Below are positions 1 through 10,760 of a stretch of 64,000 nucleotides of DNA, piece by piece. The notes under the pieces are model-generated. The model searched no databases. It saw only the letters and a list, made by a program, of their open reading frames with translations, and had not been told where the DNA came from. Location: positions 59,024,001 through 59,088,000 of the forward strand of contig CM114271.1 of the NCBI GenBank assembly GCA_050084515.1, read 5' to 3'. Positions within the stretch are counted from its first letter, which is position 1, and each line of letters opens with the position of its first letter. Both the position numbers and the translations under genes were made by a program. Source of the DNA: Blasia pusilla. Taxonomy: Eukaryota > Marchantiophyta > Marchantiopsida > Blasiales.

Positions 1-122
1 TCCACTGAGAGTACTTTCTTGCGATCGTGACAAGATTATACCGTCCATCTCCGTTTCAACAAAGCAATCGAGTGTTCCGACTCTTCTTGTGATCACCAGA
101 GTCTGCACTGCTTTAGGCGAAG

Positions 123-1472
123 ATGCATAAAACGCATGGGTGGACGAAGAATGTGGCACCGGAAAATTATCGTGACAGTGAATCATTGCGCTTTCCTGTG
201 CAGAGGTTCAACACCACCCTTGGAAGCTGCAGTGGCGATTTCTCCCAACCAGTTTGCGCGAAGAATGATTTCACAAGCAGTTACAAAGATTTGATATGCT
301 GCGGTGAGTGCGCCATCGACGGCAAGAGAGACTCCCAGACTTTAGTGATAGCAGTCATCACGTCTCTCGTCTCGGTCTTCATCTTGATGGGAGGAGCTTT
401 CCTCGTCTTCAGGCACTTCAGGGCCAGGAGACGACCACATTATTTGGTCGACGACATTGTGAAGATACCCAAATATTCCTACGAAATGCTCTCTCTGGCC
501 ACAGACAGATTTAGTGAGGAGAACAAGCTCGGCAACGGCACCTTCGGGGTTGTGTATTTGGGGACTCTTGAAAGCGGCGAAAGAGTTGCAGTGAAGAAGC
601 TGCACCTCAAGCCGGATCATGACCTCACGGATTTCGAAGCAGAGATACGAGTTCTAGCTACTGCAAACCACAACAACCTACTGGCATTGAAAGGCTTCTG
701 TGTGGGCCAGCAGTACATCTTGGTGTACGAGCTCGTGGAAAACGGGGATTTGGATGAATGGCTCTTTGAAAAGCCAAAGAGGTCCGACAAGGTTCTACCT
801 TGGGATCAGAGAGTCCTTATCGCCAAAGGAACGGCCAGAGGTCTAGCCTATCTACACGAAGAACTTCAGAATCAGCAGAAGGTTTGTCACTCGGACATCA
901 AGCCTGCAAACATTCTTCTGGACAGGGATTTCAACCCCAAAGTGGCAGACTTCGGAATGGCCAAGCTCTACGAGGGGGGCGCCGACATGTATGCCGTAGG
1001 TGGCACATTGGGGTATATGGCCCCTGAAATTCTCGAAGGGGGAGCGTCAAGCACCAAAGCAGATGTGTACAGCTACGGAATGGTCATACTGGAGATGGTG
1101 AGTGGGCGCAGATTCGGTGACTCTAGTGTACAAAACTTGCGATCCTGGGCTACCAGAAAAGTAAACGAGGGGAATGAAATGGATGTTATTGACCCGCTTT
1201 TAAGAGATCTAGATGTAACCCAACAGGAGATGGGCAAGAGATTGATCAGCATAGCTCTTTGTTGCCTCCAGATTGATCCAGATTCGAGACCTGAGATGAG
1301 TTCCGTAGTGAAGATGATGGAGGGCTTCCTTCCTGTTCCATCCCGCCAGGATGGCTCCAACCAGCAACTCTACTACCCCAGCGAGGCCACAAAACAACCG
1401 CAGGGAACCTTTCAATGGGACAAATCCTGGACTATCTCCCAGGCGATTCTCCACAGTAAGGGGAGTCATTAA
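123..1472 (+). CDS. Receptor-like protein kinase, 3' part of a split gene (449 codons visible)
   Basis: A membrane-anchored Ser/Thr kinase of the plant receptor-like kinase family, expected at the plasma membrane with the kinase in the cytosol. Residues 36-63 are a short cysteine-containing juxtamembrane stretch (five Cys). A single transmembrane helix lies at about 73-97, followed by basic residues RARRR. The kinase domain spans about 130-405: glycine loop GNGTFG (137-142), catalytic Lys158 in VAVKK, catalytic loop HSDIKPAN (256-263), DFG (276-278), APE (300-302), DVYSYG (314-319). The catalytic loop has HSD instead of HRD, so this is a non-RD kinase. No signal peptide is visible. The frame upstream of the ATG has stops, and a pyrimidine-rich ctgctttag just before position 116 looks like a splice acceptor, so the ectodomain and signal peptide probably sit on exons before the window; codon 1 may not be the true start. 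The ligand is unknown. Confidence 0.88.
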   Translation: MHKTHGWTKNVAPENYRDSESLRFPVQRFNTTLGSCSGDFSQPVCAKNDFTSSYKDLICCGECAIDGKRDSQTLVIAVITSLVSVFILMGGAFLVFRHFRARRRPHYLVDDIVKIPKYSYEMLSLATDRFSEENKLGNGTFGVVYLGTLESGERVAVKKLHLKPDHDLTDFEAEIRVLATANHNNLLALKGFCVGQQYILVYELVENGDLDEWLFEKPKRSDKVLPWDQRVLIAKGTARGLAYLHEELQNQQKVCHSDIKPANILLDRDFNPKVADFGMAKLYEGGADMYAVGGTLGYMAPEILEGGASSTKADVYSYGMVILEMVSGRRFGDSSVQNLRSWATRKVNEGNEMDVIDPLLRDLDVTQQEMGKRLISIALCCLQIDPDSRPEMSSVVKMMEGFLPVPSRQDGSNQQLYYPSEATKQPQGTFQWDKSWTISQAILHSKGSH

Positions 1473-3806
1473 CCACGCACAAGACTACATTCAGCCTGTC
1501 GCGATTCGCTGTTTCTCGTCTTACCTCACTGCGTGACGAAGAAGCCATGTAAATGAAATGCAAGTCTGGAGGCCAGGAGCCAGACAGCGGACAGACAGAA
1601 ACGTTTATGTTGCAGAAAGACGCACCATGACTGATCCATTCCGAATCTGCAGCTGTAGAGTATATCGACTTTTGGGCAAACACTTGCACTGTACAATCCA
1701 TGCCGACCTTCAGGGTTCGAGCATACAATTAATTCACGGGAAACTCAATTTCAACGAATCCGGAGTTTGATGACTGATGATTTCCTCACGAGTCGGCCCA
1801 AAGCACAAAGCATGATTGCAAAATTGTACCCCTCAGAAAACTCCGTGTCATCTGTTGAATGTAGTCACGTAGTCCTCTGTTTGCTGTTCATTCTTTGCTG
1901 GAGTACACTCATCTGAACGGAATGCTCGAGGAAACAGGAAATGTGCATAAATTACAGTAATTCGTGTCCCTATCCATCTTCCATGGATGTGTGTATCATT
2001 TGTGCAAGTGACGGTGGCCTCGCATCTCACATAGACATTTAAAGGGCGTGTCTCTTGCGATTGAACGTGTGCACTCGTGTGATTCGTGAGGTCTGTTTAG
2101 GTCTGGTGGTGCTTCCTTTCTCGGATTCGCTGTAGTCTCCATTTGTGCCTACTAAACTCGGCAGTCCAATGAAGTAGTCTTACGATATCTGCCGTGTGTA
2201 GTTGGGGATAGGATTATTCAGTGTATAGAGAGGAAGGCCGGGCGACTTGTGTGCACAGAGCTTTGCTGCATCATAGATGTGATGATTTGTGTTACCGCTG
2301 TCTACTGCCAGTGAACAGTTGTGAAATCTGAACTTGAGGAGCTGCCATGTGAGCTCTGCTTCCTGTGTGGATGGCGAGTGTGCCCAACCAGCCTGCCTGG
2401 TTAACAGAGGTCTGAGGTGAAATAAGAACCTCAATTTCGCAAGCACTGCATGGAGCAATGTACTGGAACTGGAGCGATGAGAGTTCTATACACAGTCTAC
2501 ACACGCAGTGCTTAGGAAACAATGGGACGAGACAGCCATCGCAGTTCAAGGTAAGGATTGGGGTGGCGATCGTGCACTCGCCTGATGAAAGAGAAACCAA
2601 CACATTCAACAAAAAATTATCTGTTCATTCCCGTACATGTTAAGTGAGCTCCATCCATATCCATATGCACAACTCGTTGCCAATGTGAGCTCGGCTTTCG
2701 TGGAATCTAGCAAACTTGCGTTGAATCAAACCTAGTTTTGCAACTTCGGTACACAGACCGTTGACGTTCCTCTTTTATTCACCCGATTTTTGTTTGTCCG
2801 GTTGAACAGGGCGACGGATCAAGTGCGATTCAATAGATTCATTGCAATACCAATCGAGCCACTCCGGCCTCTCATCCCAACCTTTCTAGAGATTTCCAAA
2901 CAACCTTCGCAGGTCACTATCTAATAAAGTTAATGCAACCACTTCAAGGACATCCGCGATCTAGAATTCAAGCACGGAATTGACTCTGGGGGCCCATCAA
3001 CAATCACACCAATACCACATCTCCCTCTTCTCCACTATTCTACTTGTATCCTGAACTGCTCGGAGGGGAGATCACTTGAGCTTATGGCACAATCGGCTTT
3101 CAAGAGGACCTTGGCGTGAGGGGCCGGAACATTACTGCGAAAATAGCATTCCAAATGTTATGAACCTCTCCTTCATAGATACGTTCGGCCAAAGGCAGAT
3201 CAAGTGAGCCGTGCACGAACGTGCAGGAGGCGAAACTTCACGTTTTCGGTGCAAAACGAAAGTGTCACCATTTTCACTTGCGCTCTCTGCCGGAGGTGAT
3301 CGAATTCGAAACGCGCTTGAATTTGCTCTCATTCTACTTTTCTTTCAAAGCAAATTCTTCAATTTCAGGTTTCAGGTGTAAATCACGAATTGCTATAAAA
3401 GTTTGTGTTCGAAGGCCTATGGGGAGGCCCCCTTAAGGACGTATAGTCTATTGGTGCATAAACAAGATGGTATATGAACAAAAGTTCATGTTCGCCTATT
3501 TATGTAGCCCAATAAACAAAATTTGTCAATGCTGGATTCATCTTTCCTTTCTTTTTTAAAATTTCATTTCTATTCTTGCTTTTATGATTTACATTTTCTC
3601 ATTCCTTTTTCCTCTCATTTCAATTTCTTCCCTCTTTATTGTCTTGCCCACTCTCGTCATGTTTTTCACCATGAATTATAAGTGTGGGTCTCATTTGTTG
3701 CAATCCATGTCTAAACTTGTCTGTCCGTGTTCGTTGTTGTGCCTCGAAAAATCAATTGCCCAAAAGTAAAATATAAAATACTTATTTTGAAATGGAAAAT
3801 AGAAAA
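1473..3806. other. Intergenic DNA downstream of the kinase gene
   Basis: It begins with the kinase 3' UTR, whose end cannot be placed. The open frames on both strands are short and resemble nothing I know. No mobile-element ends or tandem repeats were seen. Confidence 0.5.
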
Positions 3807-3860
3807 TCTATATTATTATGGGAGAGGGCATGTTTTGTTTACAAACACATGTTAACATGA
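3807..3860 (+). mobile_element. Possible Helitron 5' terminus
   Basis: The sequence starts TCTATATTATTA directly after an A. This fits the plant Helitron 5' consensus TCTMTAYTA and the A/T insertion preference, and the same start is seen at 32022, 50805 and 51724. No matching 3' hairpin plus CTRR end was found, so the extent is unknown. Confidence 0.35.
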
Positions 3861-3960
3861 CACATGACACAGGGCAGCAAGAAAATGTTGCCCATACTAC
3901 ATGATTTTTTTAAATAATTTGTATACATCATGGTCAATCCTTCACTCTCGTGCATATCAC

Positions 3961-3998
3961 GAGCAACAAACAAGAAATCACTTTCTTGTTTGTTGCTC
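3961..3998. repeat. Perfect 17-bp inverted repeat with 4-nt loop
   Basis: Arms are 3961-3977 and 3982-3998, starting gagcaacaaac; the loop is tcac. No coding context. It could be a MITE relic or a replication template-switch product. Confidence 0.8.
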
Positions 3999-4951
3999 AT
4001 GTGAAAACATTGTATTTTTCCCTATCCCCGTATGTCAAACATAGAGGTGTTTGCGAATCAAGAAGATGATGCAACAAACAAGGCGTCAAATGTGAAAATC
4101 GATACTCGGCCAAAATTATTCCGGTCATAAAATTTCCAAGGAACTATGTGTGAAGAGCGAGAGAGAGGTGGGTAGTATGCTTAATGAAATGCCTCATAAA
4201 GCTTCTTGTATGAGGAGTGGAAAGCTCGAGATGATAGTTTCTTGTTATACACCTTTGCATCTAGAACACTTTTTGAAGAGTATAGATGCAAGTTTAAAGA
4301 TCCGAGCTAAAATTTTTACATTTAAAAAAATGTAGCGAGCGGAAAGTAATGGTTATGGGGCAAAAGTAAAATACTTGATAAGCTCACTTTGGAGAAAAAA
4401 TGCATGGCAAGGATATCTATCTCAACCCACACTATAACTCACAAATATTACATCAAACTTACACTATACTAGAATGACACTAATCTCATTAATTATCAAC
4501 TTCAAATTTCTATACATGAAATTCCTATAGTGTGTTTCTATCAATCATGTAACTTTGGTGTCAATGATTGAGCTATTTTCTTCACTTAACTTCATATAAT
4601 AACAAAAGTTCTTCTATACTTAACTCCCTCTATTTCTAAAGTCTCCCGCATATTAATTCTAAAATAATTCACACTTTCAATTTGCAAAATTCTCCAAATC
4701 TAATTTAACTCCAAAACAAATTTCGTCGCTACAAATTGTAGACTTTCAAAAATGAATTCGTTGTCACAAACCACCACCACAAATTACCGAGCATCAATTT
4801 TCAATTGCCATTATGACCATCTACATCATTTGCATTTAAGATATTATTACAACTTACAAGTTCACTTGGCAGCACACTTGCTTTCAAGAGACTTTACTAC
4901 TTTGGGAGTACAAGTTCACTAAAAATAATCCCATCTCCTCTTATTATAGCA
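3999..4951. other. AT-rich intergenic DNA, no gene seen
   Basis: Low-complexity AT-rich sequence. A stretch near 4027 (gtcaaacatagaggtgtttgc) recurs with few changes near 52037, so part of this is dispersed repeat DNA. Confidence 0.4.
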
Positions 4952-5137
4952 CTAGTATACTGACTGTGCAATACACGAATGAAAAGGTACGTCACCTGTT
5001 AAACCACTTATTATGCCTAAACTTGTTAAGTCACATGTTAAACACCACACATGTATGTCAGCACAGAGGAAGCAAAAATGTACATGTGTCAAAGGAGGAA
5101 GCCGTTCTCAAACCCCATCCTCCTTTAATAATATAGA
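4952..5137 (-). mobile_element. Short non-autonomous Helitron (186 bp)
   Basis: Read on the minus strand it starts TCTATATTATTA at 5137 and ends CTAG at 4952. A subterminal partial hairpin (CGTGTATTGCACAG) lies about 10-20 nt before the end. The flanking bases are A before the 5' end and T after the 3' end, as expected for Helitron insertion between A and T with no target duplication. It carries no Rep/helicase gene and would depend on an autonomous partner in trans. Confidence 0.75.
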
Positions 5138-6170
5138 TAAATGTGCATATTTTTCTTTTTCCTTCATAAATGCGTCCACACACATCCAATTGAGTCCTAA
5201 AGAAAATCAGGGCTTTTCTTAGCGGAACTTCCTTGCCGCCCAAGTGCAAATAACAAATAAAATGATGTCAGCGGCAACATCCAGTTAGGGGGTTGGCCAG
5301 GTAGGTTCCAGAATAGGAGGATCCTGTTTAGTTAGTAAATTTGAAGCATTGGGGACGGTTGAGTTTGGCTTACTTTCTTCCTTTGATGTGGATTCCTCTT
5401 CGTCCTTTGTTTCCATTAGAAAAAGTTCATAAAATTGAATTGGAGGAGGACTATGGCGGAGGAGATGGAGGGACGTCTAGAATTTTTCTTGTAACTATTT
5501 CCATGGTGATCCAATCTTTTCAATCTAAAGCCCAATGTGTTAATCTTCTCAAGCTTGAACTTTGGGATCTTCTTTTATCCACTTAAGATTGAGTTTTCCA
5601 AAGTTCTTGGGATCTTTGGACCTCCTTCTCTCTTAAATGTGCTCATAGATTCCTATACGCAATTTCACACATAGTGCTCTCTTGATAGAGTGATACCGGG
5701 TTACCATCGGTTTAAAGGATTCTTCATAATTTTTGGATCTTTTGATACGGGATGGGCCCAACATTACGAACTCATTCCCTCATAGCAATCATTGGTGGGT
5801 GGCTCACTTACTCCTCACATCCTTCTTTTTGGTGTTTCCAATTTCTTCCATAACTTTCTTCAGGAGTGTTGATTTTGAACGTGTTTGGGCTTGTTTTGAT
5901 CGTCTTGACGAGCTCTTTCTTTTCATATCAGTAGGTTTTCTAGTTGTTCTTCCTATTTTCGTGTACGGGTTTGTTTTAGGTCAATTTCTTCCAAAAGTCT
6001 TCCTTGTTCTTTCAACTCCTTACCTTACTGTTTAGCCCCTACATACATTTGCCATCTCCTTAAGGACATTAGAAATTTATATTCTTTAGCCACCTCTTCC
6101 GATACCATATAGATCACTTTATATTTTCAATTGCTTTTTATATTTTTCTTATTATAACTTTCAATCATAA
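5138..6170. repeat. Dispersed repeat, related to 26290-26740
   Basis: The part at about 5605-5950 aligns by eye to 26450-26730 (shared gggatctttgga, acatcctctttttg, ttgatgagct-like blocks in the same order). Open frames here (5341-5586, 5733-6035) are short and unrecognised. This may be the upstream part of the retroelement that follows, or a separate element. Confidence 0.4.
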
Positions 6171-6709
6171 ATTCGGTATTGCCTAATCTTCTTCTCTCCA
6201 TCAAAATTTCTTTTGGACGGATTTCACTACTCTTTTTTTTCTCGTTATCCTCATGCTTTCTCCAAACCACATTTCATGTATCTCCCTTGTCTTCAATGAC
6301 TTGCCTACCTTTGCTTCTATGTCATCAAAGATGGAGTTGGATTCTCCATCTACTCGCTTATTTGATTTTACAAGCCCTTCTACAGTCGTAACATCTCTCC
6401 CTCGTTCACCTCCTCATCGTAGATGTTGCCATTTTCCTCCAGATGCTAATACACCCATTACACTTGCTGCATTTCTTCGAGATTCTCTTCTTCTCCCCTC
6501 TTTGTCTTGTCCTATTGAGCCTACTCTTGATCCATTATTACCGAATCCTTCGATTTTTCCATGCCCACATCATCTACGCCCTTGATTCCAACACCCATCT
6601 ATTCTACTCGAATATCCCCTCTTCCTCCTCCTCCTTCCCCAACCTACTTACCCCCTCATTGTCGTCCATCATCACCTCTTGCACCTCCCACCTCCTCTTC
6701 TCCATTTGT

Positions 6710-6862
6710 ACCAAAGGTCGTTGCATACCTTGTGGTAAGGACTTTGCTCCTAATGGGATCAAAAGACATCAACGGTACTGTCAATCTATGCATGGGCCTT
6801 CAATCCCTAACCCGATACCACCTTCTACTGCACTCCCCACAACAATTTCTTGGACCTGGTGA
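6710..6862 (+). pseudogene. Zinc finger portion of the RLE retroelement
   Basis: Encodes CIPC-x11-HQRYC, a CX2CX11HX3C finger preceded by a Ser/Pro-rich stretch. R2-like elements carry N-terminal zinc fingers that bind target DNA, so a DNA-binding role is inferred. The frame is lost soon after, before the RT part begins. Confidence 0.6.
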
Positions 6863-7203
6863 AGCCAAATTGATCGCCTTAGCTCTTTCCATCCAGGTCT
6901 TCCTCATCCTAGACTCTACACTCGCATTCATATTGCTCTTCGTCCCATCACCCAACAAGAAAGGTTAGCGAGTGATCCCATAAATATCAATGCTTGGTAT
7001 GTCCTATTACTCTTCCCACAATGGGTTTTAGTCCTCCCTCCAAGGGGTGGTGCGACGTGTCATCATGAAACCTCCACACGTATTCAATGCTTTATGTCTG
7101 GGGATTGGGAGAATCTTCAGAATGAGCATGTACTTTGAGCAGAGGCATTAGCTGCGGCTCATCCCTCTCAACATGCCAATAATAGGAGGCCATCAATACA
7201 ACA

Positions 7204-8307
7204 ATGCCTTCGACAATACTCCTACTTTTTGGGCAGGTTTGTGAGTTTTCTCCGGCGGTTTTAAGTGCGGAAACATTGGCTCTCTTAGAAGCTCTTCACC
7301 CTCCTTCACGTGGCGATGCTCCACCTTTTGCGGAAGACTATGTAACGGAGCTTGACTTGGAGGTTTTGACGAGGGTTTTTTTGCATACTCCTCGCGTATT
7401 AGCAAGCGGGCTATCAGGGATGGTTTTTGAGTATCTCCACGATTGCTTTATCCCGATAGATTCAGCAAGTGGCTTTGTCTCTCTATATAAGGTGTGTGCA
7501 CATATGGCGGTAGTTCGTCTCCCATTCTCTATCTCTAGGCTCTTAGGGGCTTGTCTTTTTTTGGCTATGGATAAGCCTCCTTCATGTGCGCGCCCTTTGG
7601 CTATTGGAGAGGTTTTATACTGCTTGGTTAGTTGATCCCTATGCTTGCAATTTCGTCCTCACTGTAGTGCCCACTTATTTCCTCATCAATTTGGAGTGGC
7701 AACTCCTAGAGTTTGTGAGGCTGTGGTACATGGGATTTGCTCCACTCTTGATATTCATCCAGATTGGATAGCAATTCAAGTCGATATGACTAACGCATTC
7801 AATTCAATTTCTCGTGCGGCCATCTTTGAAGAGTTACGTTGTGTAGGAGGACAACTTGCGAGCCTCATTCCATTTTTTTGCTCCTTCTATGCCTATGATA
7901 CGCCCATTATCTATTCCCATCATGCTACTTTTGGGGAATATAGTATTCTACATTCGGCTTATCGCACACATCAAGGTGATCCCATGGATGGCCCACTCTT
8001 TGCCATTGCCCACTTTTGTGCCCTTCGAGCATCAGCGCAAGCATTTCCATCTCGTCTTTTCCCTTCTATTGCTGATGACACTCACATTATAGGTCCTCCT
8101 TCTGAAGTGGTTCCTGCTTATACCCATTTTGTGGAGCAACTCTCTTTCTTAAACCTTAACGTCCAACCTAGTAAATTTGGAGTATGGTCTCCTTCATGCC
8201 TCCCCTCAACATTCATCCCACCTACTCCTGATTTTCCCATCTACATTGAAGGGGTTAGTGTATATCCCAATTGGCTTCATCGACTATGTCTCAAAGTTCT
8301 TGGATGA
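7204..8307 (+). pseudogene. Reverse transcriptase domain of the RLE retroelement
   Basis: One frame with a single internal TGA at 7633. Visible RT blocks: ASGLSGMVFEYL, then RPLAIGEVLY (fingers), VDMTNAFNSISR (motif A with the first catalytic Asp), QGDPMDGPLF (motif B), and IADDTHI (motif C, ADD at 8071-8079). The thumb continues in the frame of 8177-8401 and then joins 8558 onward, so a frameshift lies near 8250. The catalytic Asp residues are intact, but the frame is not translatable as one protein. Confidence 0.8.
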
Positions 8308-8557
8308 GGCCCTTTTGAAAGACGTGGAATGGCTTCATTTGTTACCTCATCTAGGGGATTCCCAAGTGGCTTATGGGATTCTCTACCAATGTTTTCTATG
8401 ACGTCCTTCCTTCCTTCTTCCCAATTGTGCTCCCACTTCAAGGTTCTTACATCGGGTGGCCTCTTTTGACGCTTCTATCTTGGCAACTTTTGGTCTACTT
8501 CTTGGCCTGAATACCTTTTAGGGAGAGGATGGTATCTTTGCTTCACGACAAGCTATC

Positions 8558-9715
8558 TTGCCTATTTCTTTTGGAGGGGCGGGACTGTCCTCCACATTTG
8601 CATCTGCTCCCGTAGTCTTTTTGGGGAGTTGGGCGTTGGTAGCACTGATTCTGGCTTCAAGGTTTCTCCAAGGAGATACACCTATCTTGATGGATCATAT
8701 CGCCCATGTAGAGGAGGGGGACTTGTTATTTCAACAACAACTAAGATCTGCACAAGCTCTTCTTCCTCTTGCTACACAAGCAATTCTACCCCCTTTCAAT
8801 CAATTAATTACAGAAGGGCTTGATCGACTTCAAGAGCATATCTCCGAGAATCTGCATCAAATCAACTTTTCCAGCATTCTCTCTGAGGCATCCTCTGACG
8901 CTCATCGAGCTCGTCTGCGTTCATGTGCCGGAGCGAGGGCGTGGCTTACTGTAAATCCTCTTACTCTTCCATTTCATCTTCCTCGAAGTATATTCTCGAC
9001 AGCTTTGTGGTTACGTCTTGGACTTCCCCATCCTTCTCTCTTAGGTGTGCCGAATTGTGTATGCGGGGATCCCATTGATGCCAAGGGTATCCATATTCTC
9101 TTATATGCACATGGTGGAGAACGAACGGCTACACATGATGTCATTAGAGAGGCAGTAGCATCGATGGCTCATACTGCAGGATACACCGTTGGGCAAGAGC
9201 AACTCCATATCCTACCTTCAACCACACAAGCAATCTCTCGTCGGAGAGTGGATCTTGTTATGTCTCGAGGTGGATTCCGGACACTAGGTGATGTGGTGGT
9301 TTCTGATCCAACACGTTCTGACTTGGTGTGTCGAGCCGCACATACCAAAGGTTTGGCCCCCGAAGCTGCAGCGAGAATCAAGGAGTTGAGTTATGATGTG
9401 AAACATGCGACTGATGGATTTATTCCTTTTGCAATGGAACTATTCGGTCATTTACATGTGTCTTTTGATACTTTCCTGAAAACTTGTGCTCACCATTCCC
9501 TCGAGAATCATCACCTTGCCCCTTCTTGTAGTCCTTCTCTCTCTCTAGTTACTACTTATTTTCGGCAATGCATCTCAGTGGCCTTACAACGTGCACAAGC
9601 CTTGACATTGATAGTTCGTGCGGAGGTGGTGGGGGTCGCTCGCCTCGTTGTCCATTCACGTCTGACCAACCACTCGTGTTCTTATCAGATTTGTTTCGGA
9701 CTATCAATCGTGTAG
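8558..9715 (+). pseudogene. RT connection region and restriction-like endonuclease domain of the RLE retroelement
   Basis: The 385-codon open stretch includes LPISFGGAGL, then CVCG...GIH (start of the CCHC motif before the nuclease; the expected third Cys reads Tyr in LLYAH). GGERTATHD follows, then the nuclease core RRVDLV (near 9241) and DVVVSDPTRSDL (near 9292), and PFAMELFGHLH. The Asp-containing RVDLV and DVVV blocks correspond to the PD-(D/E)XK-type core that nicks target DNA for target-primed reverse transcription. Family knowledge is general; the exact clade is not settled by eye. Confidence 0.75.
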
Positions 9716-9860
9716 CTTGTTGAGCCGGTGTTCACGTTGGCTTGTTGCCATTTTCTTTTTGCATTTTTTTATACATTTTTTTACTCCTCTTTTGAGTTGT
9801 TATTACCTTTCTTTGTCCTCTTTTGAGGATTATTTTATAATAAAGTGGATATATATTTTA

Positions 9861-10559
9861 ATATTTATCTATACTTTCAAAATAGTTAGCTTGTAGTTTT
9901 AGTGTAATAGAATTTTACACTTAGCACTTATTTACTATCCCTCGTTATTCTTCCTTGCTATTAAGATTTTTTCTGTTATCTCTACTGTAACAGATTTTTC
10001 CATTGTATCCATTTTGTCTATATTAATATTACCTTTTTATCCTACCAATCTAGTATATTTTTAATTTTCTTAATCTTCTTTCCAACTCGATTAATAATTT
10101 AATTTACTCCCATCAGTAGTAAAGAAAACCAAAACCATAGTGGTTTTAATTAAAAATTGGCTTTCTACGAATCTACACGTTGAGCTCCAAAGCTCCCACT
10201 GTCCGGGCAGTGCGAGGCACGAGTCGCACGACGGAGAGTAAAACTTGGAACGGGTAGATCACTGGCGCATGAAACTTGAGAGTACCCGCAGAAGCATGTG
10301 GACCCTAACCATGCACGCCGGCGAAAATTATTCCCCGGTGCACATCTGGAGGCGACAAGGAACCAGTCTCTACCGAATACGGAGGAGGAGGGGAGAACAC
10401 GAATTCCTGGCCCCACGAGCGGATACGTGCTACCCGCGGGGCTCGAATACCGGGAGCCCGCGGAATCCCGACGCATGCGTGGGCGGCGGATCCCTGCGCT
10501 CACAATCGGCCCTGTTTAGCGTGTGTTGGGGCAGTCAGCGAAGGGGGATAGAGCACGCG
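9861..10559. other. Intergenic, AT-rich then GC-richer, no gene seen
   Basis: AT-rich to about 10140, then abruptly GC-richer. Overlapping open frames on both strands at 10165-10571 resemble no family I know and are probably composition artefacts. Confidence 0.4.
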
Positions 10560-10760
10560 ATGCAAAACTGAGGACTAAGTGAAGAGGATTTCTCACCAGC
10601 AGATTGCAACAATCATGCGTATAAATGGAAGGTGTACATCGGCTGGATAACGACTTGCCACACGCAATGGAGAACTGGACTCTGGAGACGAGTGAAGAGA
10701 TTTTGTCACCCCAAGAGAGGGAAAAGACCGTGCATATAAATGGTGGATCAGAAGGACCAC
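10560..10760 (+). repeat. Two-copy imperfect tandem repeat, each copy with a TATA box
   Basis: Two about 115-bp copies share gaactg-type starts, gtgaagag-att and tcacc blocks, and end in TATAAATGG (TATAAAT at 10620 and 10735). This may be a duplicated promoter or an LTR-derived piece. No coding sequence follows that I recognise. Confidence 0.5.

Larger units (their letters stand above)
6180..9860 (+). mobile_element. Decayed non-LTR retrotransposon with C-terminal restriction-like endonuclease
   Basis: The order is N-terminal zinc finger, reverse transcriptase, C-terminal Cys/His motif plus restriction-like endonuclease. This is the architecture of the RLE class of LINEs (R2, CRE and relatives such as Utopia), not the common plant L1/RTE type with an N-terminal APE endonuclease. 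One polypeptide can be followed across about 3.2 kb but is broken by stops (7633, about 8399, about 8518) and several frame changes (about 6870-7200, about 8250). A T-rich, A-poor 3' tail with TAATAAAG near 9838 may hold the 3' UTR end. No target-site duplication was identified. Confidence 0.8.
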
